Assembly: GCA_043746555.1 (NCBI GenBank)
Contig: JAYTQU010000086.1
Location: 1-6,087 of the forward strand
DNA from: CAZQYC01 sp043746555
GTDB lineage: Bacteria; Pseudomonadota; Gammaproteobacteria; Steroidobacterales; Steroidobacteraceae
Direction of reading: 5' to 3'
DNA: 6,087 bases
Shown here: in pieces, positions 1 through 5,395 of the stretch
Numbering within the stretch: position 1 is the stretch's first letter
Layout: each line of letters starts with the position of its first letter
Notes under the pieces: generated by a model
What the model was told of the DNA's origin: nothing
Seen by the model: the letters and a program-made list of their open reading frames with translations, nothing else
The model's database searches: none
Program-made: the position numbers and the translations under genes

Positions 1-44
1 CCTTTAGCTCGATCGCAACATACCGTAAAACGCGCCACGCCGAT

Positions 45-87
45 ATGAGTTCGCTTGCTACAATCGCATTTTATTTGGCGAACTCAT
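45..87. repeat. Inverted repeat bracketing the uvrD promoter
   Basis: Two perfect 10-bp arms, ATGAGTTCGC at 45-54 and GCGAACTCAT at 78-87, are separated by 23 bases. The spacer holds most of the likely extended -10 element of uvrD. This is seen directly in the sequence. The geometry would suit a dimeric repressor whose half-sites lie on either side of the -10 and start point, or a hairpin if transcription begins further upstream. It does not match the LexA operator of E. coli uvrD. The regulator is unknown. Confidence 0.55.
56..64 (+). promoter_or_regulatory. Candidate extended -10 promoter of uvrD
   Basis: TGCTACAAT at 56-64 fits an extended sigma-70 -10 element (TGn followed by TACAAT). 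It would place the start point near 71 and give a leader of about 40 bases before the uvrD ATG at 112. No good -35 hexamer lies 16-18 bases upstream, which an extended -10 can tolerate. No clear Shine-Dalgarno sequence precedes the uvrD ATG, so translation initiation may be weak. Confidence 0.45.
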
Positions 88-111
88 CGACTCTCACCCA
101 ATTGATTATCA

Positions 112-2265
112 ATGGACGTCTCGCATCTCCTCGACAAACTCAACGAAGCCCAACGGCAAGCGGTTAGCGCCCCCTTAGCGCCAACGCTGGTATTGGCCGG
201 CGCGGGTAGCGGCAAGACGCGTGTGTTGACGCATCGTGTCGCGTGGCTTGTCGAAGTGGAAAACGTTTCGCCGCATGGCATTTTGGCGGTGACGTTCACC
301 AACAAAGCAGCCGGCGAAATGCGCGGTCGCATCGAACACATGTTGTCGTTGCCATCGGCGCCGCTGTGGATCGGCACGTTTCACGGTATCGCGCATCGAC
401 TGCTGCGCATGCACTTTCGCGAAGCCAAATTGCCGCAGACTTTTCAAATCATCGACGCCGAAGATCAACAGCGCATGATTCGAAAATTGCTTAAGGCGAT
501 GAATCTCGACGATGCGCGATGGGTGCCGAAGGAAGTTGTCTGGTTTGTGAATGCACAAAAAGACGAGGGCTTGCGGCCGGCGCAACTGCGCGACGAAGGA
601 GATCCGACGCGCCGCCAAATGATCAAGCTGTACGAAGCGTATCAAGAACAATGCGAGCGTTCGGGCGCGGTCGATTTCGCCGAGCTGTTGCTGCGTGCCT
701 ACGAACTGTGGCGCGATAACCCGGATGTGTTAGCGCACTATCGCAATCGTTTCCGTCATGTCTTGGTGGATGAGTTTCAAGACACCAACGCCATTCAGTA
801 TCGATGGTTTCATGCGCTCGCTGGACCGAACGGCGTACCGTTCGCCGTCGGCGACGACGATCAATCGATTTATCGTTGGCGCGGCGCGCGTGTCGAGAAC
901 TTGCTGCAATTCAGCCGCGATTATCCAACTACACAAGTGTTTCGTCTCGAACAAAACTACCGCTCGACGGGAAATATTCTTGCGGCCGCCAATGCGCTCA
1001 TTAAAAACAATACCGGACGCATGGGGAAAAATTTATGGACTGCCGGCGTCGCCGGTGAGCCGATCAAACTGTATGCGGCGTACAACGAACGCGACGAAGC
1101 CGATTTTGTCGTGAATCGAATTCGCGACTGGACTCAAAAAAGCGGTCTGCGGCGAGAGTGCGCCATTCTGTATCGCTCCAACGCGCAATCGCGCGTGTTT
1201 GAAGAAGCGATGATCATCGCGAGAATTCCTTATCGCGTGTACGGCGGTCTACGATTTTTCGAGCGCGCGGAAATTAAGGACGCGCTCGCGTATCTGCGTT
1301 TGATTTTCAATCGTGCCGACGATGCTTCGTTCGAGCGCATCGTGAACTTGCCCACGCGTGGCATCGGCAACAAATCGCTCGACACAGTACGCGACTATGC
1401 ACGCGCGAATACGTGCACGTTGTGGGAAGCAGCCGGCGCGTCGATTGCCGAACTTGGCCCGAAATCGGGCGTTAACTTGCAGGGTTTCTTGGCGCTCATT
1501 GAACAACTCGATCGCGACACAAAATCGTTGCCGCTGCATGAACAGGTTGATCACATCATCGCCAAGACCGGTTTAGTTGCGCACTTCCAAAAAGAAAAGG
1601 GCGATAAAGGCGAAGCGCGAATCGAAAACTTGGAAGAACTCGTGAGCGCGGCGCGCGGCTTCGACACCGAGGAAACCGGCGATCTCTCGCCGCTCGCCGC
1701 GTTCTTGTCGCATGCGGTACTCGAATCCGGCGAAGGCCAAGCCGAAGCGGGCGAAGACTGCGTGCAAATGATGACGCTGCATACCGCAAAAGGCCTGGAA
1801 TTTCCGGTTGTTTTTCTCGCCGGCCTTGAAGACGGTTTGTTCCCACATCAGCGCTCGGCGCGGGATCCCGCCGGTCTCGAAGAAGAACGCCGACTTTGTT
1901 ACGTCGGTTGCACACGCGCGATGAAACAATTGTTCTTGAGTTATGCCGAACAACGCCGCATGCATGGCGTCGACAACTACGCCTCGCCATCGCGATTTAT
2001 TCGCGAAATTCCCACGGAGCTGGTCGAAGAAGTCCGCCCACGTATTCAAGTCTCGCGTCCCGTGTTCATACGTTCGAAATCAATATTGGAAGATGACAAC
2101 GGTACCGGCATGCGCTTGGGTCAGCGCGTCCGCCACGGCAAATTCGGCGACGGCGTCGTCGTCAACCTAGAAGGTCAAGGCACGCATGCACGTGTCGAAG
2201 TAAACTTCGAGCGCCAAGGCGCAAAGTGGTTGATGCTGTCGTATGCGAATTTGCAGACGCTTTAA
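112..2265 (+). CDS. uvrD: DNA helicase II UvrD (superfamily 1A)
   Basis: This is an ATP-dependent 3'-to-5' DNA helicase. In the family it removes the incised oligonucleotide and UvrC in nucleotide excision repair, unwinds DNA in methyl-directed mismatch repair, and strips RecA and stalled RNA polymerase. At 717 residues it has the usual length (E. coli UvrD is 720). The start is supported by the family-typical N-terminus MDVSHLLDKLN. Visible motifs in order are: Walker A AGAGSGKT with K35; motif Ia VTFTNKAA near 60; motif II VDEFQDT with D220 and E221; motif III GDDDQSIYRWRG at 247-258; motif IV LEQNYRS near 280; motif V MTLHTAKGLEF at 554-564; and motif VI EEERRLCYVGCTRA at 590-603. The last ~50 residues (LGQRVRHGKFG onward) form the Tudor-like C-terminal domain that contacts RNA polymerase in the family. 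No residue appears missing. This last domain is what is duplicated near 5108-5248. Confidence 0.98.
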   Translation: MDVSHLLDKLNEAQRQAVSAPLAPTLVLAGAGSGKTRVLTHRVAWLVEVENVSPHGILAVTFTNKAAGEMRGRIEHMLSLPSAPLWIGTFHGIAHRLLRMHFREAKLPQTFQIIDAEDQQRMIRKLLKAMNLDDARWVPKEVVWFVNAQKDEGLRPAQLRDEGDPTRRQMIKLYEAYQEQCERSGAVDFAELLLRAYELWRDNPDVLAHYRNRFRHVLVDEFQDTNAIQYRWFHALAGPNGVPFAVGDDDQSIYRWRGARVENLLQFSRDYPTTQVFRLEQNYRSTGNILAAANALIKNNTGRMGKNLWTAGVAGEPIKLYAAYNERDEADFVVNRIRDWTQKSGLRRECAILYRSNAQSRVFEEAMIIARIPYRVYGGLRFFERAEIKDALAYLRLIFNRADDASFERIVNLPTRGIGNKSLDTVRDYARANTCTLWEAAGASIAELGPKSGVNLQGFLALIEQLDRDTKSLPLHEQVDHIIAKTGLVAHFQKEKGDKGEARIENLEELVSAARGFDTEETGDLSPLAAFLSHAVLESGEGQAEAGEDCVQMMTLHTAKGLEFPVVFLAGLEDGLFPHQRSARDPAGLEEERRLCYVGCTRAMKQLFLSYAEQRRMHGVDNYASPSRFIREIPTELVEEVRPRIQVSRPVFIRSKSILEDDNGTGMRLGQRVRHGKFGDGVVVNLEGQGTHARVEVNFERQGAKWLMLSYANLQTL

Positions 2266-2352
2266 GCTTGAATTTACTGCGGCTGAAATTCTACACGAGC
2301 TAGTTAACCGCTTTCGATCCAAAGCGGGCGTGGAAATTCCCGTTACCTGGCG
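2113..2352 (+). repeat. uvrD 3'-end direct repeat, copy A (functional gene side)
   Basis: This stretch covers the last ~50 codons of uvrD and about 87 bases downstream, and is repeated in direct orientation at about 5108-5326. From the AAA codon at 2140 to the stop at 2265 I count about 17 mismatches plus one 6-base gap over 120 aligned bases (about 86% identity). Weaker similarity, roughly 60-70% with gaps, continues to TGGCG at 2348-2352. Boundaries are approximate because they come from hand alignment. Confidence 0.85.
2308..2327 (+). terminator. Hairpin downstream of uvrD, terminator-like
   Basis: A perfect 7-bp stem, CCGCTTT at 2308-2314 and AAAGCGG at 2321-2327, has a 6-base loop and starts 42 bases after the uvrD stop. 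There is no run of T after it, so it is not a textbook intrinsic terminator. It could act in 3'-end protection or Rho-assisted termination. The same 20-base hairpin, with mismatches, is present at the matching place in the second uvrD-tail copy (5291-5310). Confidence 0.4.
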
Positions 2353-2527
2353 TTCGAATATCGCAGAGTAGATATTCAGTCCTGTCGCGATCGATGGTTG
2401 CCGGGTGGGTCTACCTCCCACTGGAACGCCGTGCCTTTCCACGGCGCACGAGAAACTTGGGCTGGGGCTTGATGTGTCGTTACAGAGATCGGTCAGGTCG
2501 TTGACAGAGTCCATAGCCGCCTGCAAT

Positions 2528-2743
2528 TTACTTAGGGCGCGCCAGACTCTTCGTACCCCCAAGGTGGTTGAAAGCTATTCCTGCCGCCGTGCCTGGCGCT
2601 TTGAATACGAAGCTTAGTCCTTCCCCAATTACCGCATCGGCTACTTTAAAGCCACGCTCATTAGTCGGCGCTCGCAGTATATCAACGACTGTTAGTCCTC
2701 GCGCGATTGCCCCGAGTGGGACTTTGGGTACCGGTGCAAACAT
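2528..2743 (-). CDS. Unrecognised ORF fragment, 71 codons
   Basis: A minus-strand reading frame from an ATG at 2743 to a TAA at 2528-2530. I do not recognise the product. It begins MFAPVPKVPLGAIARG and is rich in Gly, Ala and hydrophobic residues, with stretches such as VVDILRAPTNERG and KAPGTAAGIAFNHLGG that look protein-like rather than random. No signal peptide or catalytic motif is evident. No Shine-Dalgarno sequence precedes the ATG, and a stop lies only two codons upstream. The start sits inside the left arm of the palindrome at 2727-2789. A second minus-strand frame (2562-2167) overlaps its end, so this may be the middle of a longer gene broken by a frameshift. It may equally be a chance ORF. 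Together with 2353-2527, where I see nothing else, it fills the gap between the uvrD repeat and the IS remnant. Confidence 0.25.
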   Translation of the reverse strand: MFAPVPKVPLGAIARGLTVVDILRAPTNERGFKVADAVIGEGLSFVFKAPGTAAGIAFNHLGGTKSLARPK

Positions 2744-2789
2744 ATGAAGTTATCGGGAGACAATATCTTCATAACTTTTCACCGGTACC
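2727..2789. repeat. 63-bp imperfect palindrome, 26-base arms
   Basis: The left arm 2727-2752 starts GGTACCGGTG. The right arm 2764-2789 is its near reverse complement and ends CACCGGTACC. About 21 of 26 positions pair, with the outer 10 perfect and an inner block around TATGAAG also perfect. The 11-base centre is unpaired. The size and terminal symmetry would fit a miniature inverted-repeat element, two abutted IS ends, or a large cruciform or hairpin. I see no matching target duplication next to the arms. It lies immediately before the truncated transposase. Confidence 0.6.
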
Positions 2790-2798
2790 GCTGATTCC

Positions 2799-3476
2799 TT
2801 GATTCCTTGGTTTGGCGGGAATGATCGTTCCGAGGCCAGCATGGACATGTTTTACGATTTCCTCGGTAAAAAGCAGGCTGCCAAGTTACGTGTTGCCGTG
2901 ATGGATATGTGGAAACCGTTTCGCCACGCAACTGAACGTCACGCCCCGCAAGCGGCCATCATCTTCGACAAGTTCCATGCGCTGCGCCATTTGAGCGATG
3001 CACTGGATACCGTGCGCAAGCAAGAGTACGGCCGGTTAGAGGGTAAAAATCGCACGTTCATCAAAGGCCAAAAGTACGCGCTGCTATCCAATGCCGAGAA
3101 CCTCAAAGGCGATGCGCGCACCAACCTTAAGAAGCTGCTCAAGGCCAACAAGCGGTTGAACACCGCCTACTTGTTGAAGGAATCCTTCGCCCAACTATGG
3201 GACTACAAAAACGAAACGTGGGCTCGCAAGTTCTTTGACGCGTGGCGCGAGCAGCTCAAATGGCAACGTCTGGAACCCTACGAGAAGTTCGCCACGATGA
3301 TCGACAAACATTGGAACGGCATTGTCGCCTACTGCCGTCCCGAAAACAAAGTTGCTCTAAAGTATGTCGAAGGACTCAACAACAAGATCCGCGTCTTGCA
3401 ACGCCGCGCTTACGGATTACGCGATGAGGAGTACCTCAAACTTAAGATTCTCACCTGCGCGCTGCCGACCATCTGA
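2799..3476 (+). pseudogene. ISL3-family transposase, C-terminal half only
   Basis: The open frame of 225 codons (TTG at 2799) matches the C-terminal half of ISL3-family DDE transposases. These are normally about 400 residues or more and carry an N-terminal zinc finger and HTH. Visible family landmarks are: PWFGGNDRSE at the start; AVMDMWKPF with the second catalytic Asp (D36 of the fragment); IIFDKFHALRHL; FIKGQKYALLS; ANKRLNTAYLLKESF; LKWQRLEPYEKF; and EGLNNKIRVLQRRAYG with the catalytic Glu (E191). The first catalytic Asp and the whole DNA-binding half are missing. The same frame runs into a stop at 2772-2774 upstream, so no intact protein can be made. The remaining 225 codons have no internal stop, which suggests a fairly recent truncation. 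Confidence 0.9.
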
Positions 3477-3490
3477 TTAAATAGTGAACA

Positions 3491-3520
3491 GATTTTACCC
3501 ACTCAGTTACGCGAAGAGCC
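3491..3520 (+). mobile_element. Right terminus of the ISL3-family element
   Basis: Fourteen bases after the transposase stop lies a sequence ending GCGAAGAGCC at 3520. Read inward, the terminus begins GGCTCTTCG, the start typical of ISL3-family terminal inverted repeats. The element would end at 3520, with TTAAGATT (3521-3528) as the possible 8-base target duplication, since this family usually makes 8-base duplications. The matching left end is missing or unrecognisable, so no pair of repeats confirms it. Confidence 0.6.
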
Positions 3521-3531
3521 TTAAGATTAAG

Positions 3532-3640
3532 GCCGGTCAATGTTCCTTACTAGACCGGCATTCCGTACATCCTTGTACATCAGATCGTTTCTGACCTACC
3601 TGGATGTAGGAAATGGCGGCGTTGCACGGAGCATTCGCCG
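3532..3640. repeat. Cluster of small palindromes (REP-like, non-coding)
   Basis: Between the IS end and the antitoxin gene, four inverted repeats lie within 110 bases. They are: GCCGGTC (3532-3538) with GACCGGC (3553-3559); TACATCC (3566-3572) with GGATGTA (3602-3608); CCTAC (3595-3599) with GTAGG (3606-3610); and CGGCG (3617-3621) with CGCCG (3636-3640). GTACATC also occurs twice in direct orientation (3565-3571 and 3575-3581). No ORF is convincing here. The arrangement resembles dispersed intergenic repeats. The rest of the gap, 3641-3747, shows nothing I can name, and there is no clear intrinsic terminator for the antitoxin gene. Confidence 0.45.
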
Positions 3641-3747
3641 GTTCAAACTCTCGCGAACGGAAAATGCAGTGAAATCAGGCCTTTTCATGTGTTCCAACAT
3701 TCGCGGGTAAACCTCAGGCACATTCACGATTTCCACTACCGCAACCA

Positions 3748-4047
3748 CTACGCTGCACGCGCCATTCTAACTTTCACTGCAACATCTACCCGTGCGCCCA
3801 AGCGATTTATGATTGCCATCAATCGGTCGACGGTGAAACGGCTTAAGTCGGCGTTTCGGATGCGAGAAAAATCCGCAGCGGCAATACCTGTCTTGGCATG
3901 CGCGGCCCTTACGGTTAATTCATCCTTATCCAATCGCTTTATCACTTCCGCCGCCAAAATGGCCTTTAGCTGTTCGACATCCGCGAACGGGCGCTTTAAT
4001 TCCCGATAGACATTGCCACTACCTCGCACTAGGTCTGTCTTCTTCAT
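3748..4047 (-). CDS. HigA-like antitoxin, XRE-type HTH protein
   Basis: A 99-residue protein of the small XRE/Cro-type antitoxin class paired with HigB/Gp49-like toxins. In the family it binds and neutralises the cognate RelE-fold mRNase and represses the operon. The helix-turn-helix lies at about residues 44-64 (LTVRAAHAKTGIAAADFSRI), followed by the typical FTVDRLMAIINRLG segment and a V-rich tail VDVAVKV. I chose the ATG at 4047 over upstream in-frame starts for two reasons: GGGAG (4056-4060 on the plus strand as CTCCC) sits 8 bases upstream, and the ATG overlaps the toxin stop as ATGA, implying translational coupling. The longer 135-codon frame from 4155 would run far into the toxin gene. 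The gene appears intact. The gene symbol is left blank because only family membership is visible. Confidence 0.87.
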   Translation of the reverse strand: MKKTDLVRGSGNVYRELKRPFADVEQLKAILAAEVIKRLDKDELTVRAAHAKTGIAAADFSRIRNADLSRFTVDRLMAIINRLGARVDVAVKVRMARAA

Positions 4048-4391
4048 CGCAGTAACTCCCGCAATCGCTTCAATCTGTCTTTTACCAAGTCGATCTCGTG
4101 CCTCGGCGTCTTGATACCCCGGGTCGATTTCTTTTGCAATGCATGCACTACCCAAACGTCGGCGCCCAACTGCACTGCATATACAACGCGGAATGCATTA
4201 CCGGCATGCGGCAGCGCGATTTCCAAAACACCCGAACCCAGACCCAACATAGGCTTAGCGATATCAGACTTCCCTCCTTCCGCCGCAATAGTCAAAGCAG
4301 CCAAACAGTTCGACTGCGCGGCATCAGGAAACTTATCGAATTCCTTACGCGCGGCCTTTATCCATGAAATTGGTCGGGTTACCCGGATCAT
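4044..4391 (-). CDS. HigB/RelE-superfamily toxin (phage Gp49-like)
   Basis: A 115-residue protein that matches RelE-fold, Gp49-like toxins, which in the family cleave mRNA, usually at the ribosome. It has the expected size. Landmarks are: an N-terminal helix with WIKAARKEFDKFP (10-22); the core strand segment LEIALPHAGNAFRVVYAVQ (56-74) with R68; then VWVVHALQKKSTRGIKTP (79-96), the conserved late strand and basic loop with K87, K88 and R91; and a C-terminal basic helix. The ATG at 4391 is preferred over an in-frame ATG at 4484. It gives the family length, AAGAG lies 7 bases upstream, and the extra 31 residues are Cys/Ser-rich and unlike the family. It precedes the antitoxin gene and overlaps it by 4 bases, the toxin-first order typical of hig loci. 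No disabling change is visible. Confidence 0.88.
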   Translation of the reverse strand: MIRVTRPISWIKAARKEFDKFPDAAQSNCLAALTIAAEGGKSDIAKPMLGLGSGVLEIALPHAGNAFRVVYAVQLGADVWVVHALQKKSTRGIKTPRHEIDLVKDRLKRLRELLR

Positions 4392-4398
4392 GCTCGAA

Positions 4399-4403
4399 CT
4401 CTT
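4399..4403 (-). promoter_or_regulatory. Ribosome binding site deciding the toxin start
   Basis: AAGAG on the minus strand (CTCTT on plus) lies 7 bases before the ATG at 4391. It supports this start rather than the in-frame ATG at 4484, which directly abuts the stop codon of the RAYT remnant. Confidence 0.5.
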
Positions 4404-4420
4404 GCAAAAACAAAAGCGTG

Positions 4421-4436
4421 TTGTCAAATATGACAA
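4421..4436. promoter_or_regulatory. Candidate operator of the toxin-antitoxin operon
   Basis: A perfect inverted repeat, TTGTCA-aata-TGACAA, lies 29 bases upstream of the toxin ATG, between the toxin gene and the RAYT remnant. Antitoxins of the HigA type commonly repress their own operon by binding a palindrome near the promoter, and this is the only strong palindrome in the 93-base gap. On the minus strand the arms also resemble -35 hexamers (TTGTCA, TTGACA), but I find no convincing -10 at the right spacing. Confidence 0.5.
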
Positions 4437-4484
4437 TGTCGTCCAACAGGAAAGACTTCGGTGCCGGGACTCACATTTAAACAT

Positions 4485-4988
4485 TTATCGACGCCTGCGC
4501 GCCAACAACTGGGACATCGCCGCTGAGGTACGACCGAAAAGTCGAGCCACCTCATTCAGCGATGCAATTCGCTCGTCTACTGCCCGTCGTGGCAATGCGG
4601 CGCGAGCTTCGCAGATGGATCGTAGCTTGGACGACGACGTGAGTTCTTCCAGTGATACGAGTCGTTCGGTGCAAATCTGGTTGGCAAGCTCGCCGAGCGA
4701 CAGTCGACTCCTCGGCTTCACACGCGGCGCTGGCAATGAAGCCAGAAAGCGATCGGTGCCGATCACTCTTGGGTCATCCGACGGCAACAAACCCGGCACC
4801 GTCGCCTCAACCATAGTCGTCGCTTCGATCGTTTCCCTATAGCGCAGACGCGCCGCTTCAATCGTCGCCCCAAATAGCCCAAGACCAAACTCGGTCGTGA
4901 GCCACGGCAGCTCTTCGAGTCCGAGATGGGCTCGATGACTACTCCAAGGATAGTCGTCTGCGGATTCCACCATTCTCGAAGACACCAA
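4485..4988 (-). pseudogene. REP-associated tyrosine transposase (RAYT), C-terminal remnant
   Basis: The 167-codon open frame matches the C-terminal part of RAYT (IS200-like Y1) proteins. It begins at the segment MVESADDYPWSSHRAHLG (6-23), followed by PWLTTEFGLGLFG (28-40), ARLRYRETIE and GTDRFLASL, then a C-terminal helix-turn-helix, DnaA-C-like region (LSLGELANQIC to SLNEVARLFGRTSAAM, about 97-158). The catalytic part, with the HUH motif and nucleophilic Tyr, should lie upstream and is absent. A TGA at 4992-4994 closes the frame just before the family's conserved NPVRA-type segment, and I find no continuation in any frame up to the uvrD repeat. RAYTs mobilise REP palindromes, and this one cannot. 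Its stop codon lies 93 bases before the toxin start. Confidence 0.85.
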
Positions 4989-5107
4989 TACTCAACGGCC
5001 GCCACCGGGGCTTGCATAGGGAAAGATAGAATTTTGTCTTGAACGATCTGGGTAAGATTCGCGACTTCATGTCGATGTCACCGTCGAATGCCCATTCGAT
5101 TCGATCC
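4989..5107. other. Junction region without a recognisable gene
   Basis: Between the truncated RAYT and the uvrD-tail copy I find no gene on either strand. The minus strand does not continue the RAYT protein in any frame. On the plus strand a frame opens at 5030 and reads into the uvrD-tail copy (see 5108-5248), with an ATG at 5069 and no Shine-Dalgarno sequence. The breakpoint of the accessory block probably lies here. Confidence 0.5.
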
Positions 5108-5248
5108 TTGAAGCACTGTCGCTACGACGAATTCGGCGGCGTCGTCAACCTAGAAGGCCAAGGCACACCTGCACGTGTCGAAGTAAACTTCGAACGCCAA
5201 GACGCAAAGTGATTGGCGATGTTGTACGCGAATTTGGCAACGCTTTGA
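5108..5248 (+). pseudogene. Decayed copy of the uvrD C-terminal (Tudor-like) domain
   Basis: Translation gives EFGGVVNLEGQG, TPARVEVNFERQ and DAK, then a TGA at 5210-5212 where uvrD has the Trp codon TGG, then LAMLYANLATL and a final TGA at 5246-5248. The true UvrD reads GKFGDGVVVNLEGQG and ends YANLQTL. Two codons are deleted near the start of the match and about 17 of 120 bases differ. There is no helicase core upstream, so this is a tail fragment only. The orientation is the same as uvrD. The upstream frame stays open back to 5030, so a 47-codon peptide from the ATG at 5069 to the TGA at 5212 is conceivable but has no visible ribosome binding site. Confidence 0.88.
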
Positions 5249-5326
5249 GTCTCAATTGACTGTGACTCCAAACTTGCGCGGGCTAGTGGACCGCATTGTG
5301 CCCGAAGCGGGCGAAGTCACTTGGCG
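5108..5326 (+). repeat. uvrD 3'-end direct repeat, copy B (distal side)
   Basis: This is the partner of 2113-2352. Similarity passes beyond both stop codons: GGCTAG (5281-5286) matches GAGCTAG downstream of uvrD, GAAGCGGGCG (5304-5313) matches AAAGCGGGCG (2321-2330), and TTGGCG (5321-5326) matches CTGGCG (2347-2352). It marks the far edge of the accessory block. The remaining 5327-5395 before the DUF4143 stop shows no gene and only weak dyads such as GTTCGCGAAC. Confidence 0.8.
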
Positions 5327-5395
5327 AAAGGAGACGATGATTCTAAAGATTCAAAGATACCAGTTCGGCACGCCGGTTCGCGAACGCTTTATCGT

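Noticed and set aside
45..170. Small upstream ORF from the ATG at 45 running into uvrD in another frame
   Set aside because: It has no Shine-Dalgarno sequence, its ATG lies upstream of the likely transcription start, and it probably arises by chance.
84..651. Minus-strand ORFs of 97 and 158 codons opposite the start of uvrD
   Set aside because: They are shadows of the conserved uvrD coding strand and have no family-like motifs.
1556..2049. Minus-strand ORFs of 144 and 158 codons opposite the end of uvrD
   Set aside because: They lie wholly opposite the helicase motifs of uvrD, and their Arg-rich composition is typical of shadow frames.
2545..2575. Possible left end of the ISL3 element, starting GACTCTTCG and resembling the right end GGCTCTTCG
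   Set aside because: Only about 18 of 31 bases match by hand, the 8 bases outside it (GCGCGCCA) do not match the right flank TTAAGATT, and no transposase N-terminus follows. Worth testing against ISfinder, but not supported here.
3477..3747. Search for a tRNA, small RNA gene or CRISPR units in the intergenic repeats
   Set aside because: The palindromes do not fold as a cloverleaf, there is no regular repeat-spacer pattern, and no promoter plus T-tract terminator is visible.
4111..4842. A 243-codon plus-strand ORF across the toxin gene and RAYT remnant
   Set aside because: It is antisense to two recognisable protein families and has a low-complexity Ser/Arg-rich translation. The minus-strand reading explains the sequence.
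4763..5017. An 84-codon minus-strand ORF that might supply the missing upstream part of the RAYT
   Set aside because: It overlaps the RAYT remnant in another frame, and its translation shows neither the HUH motif nor the expected NPVRA segment.
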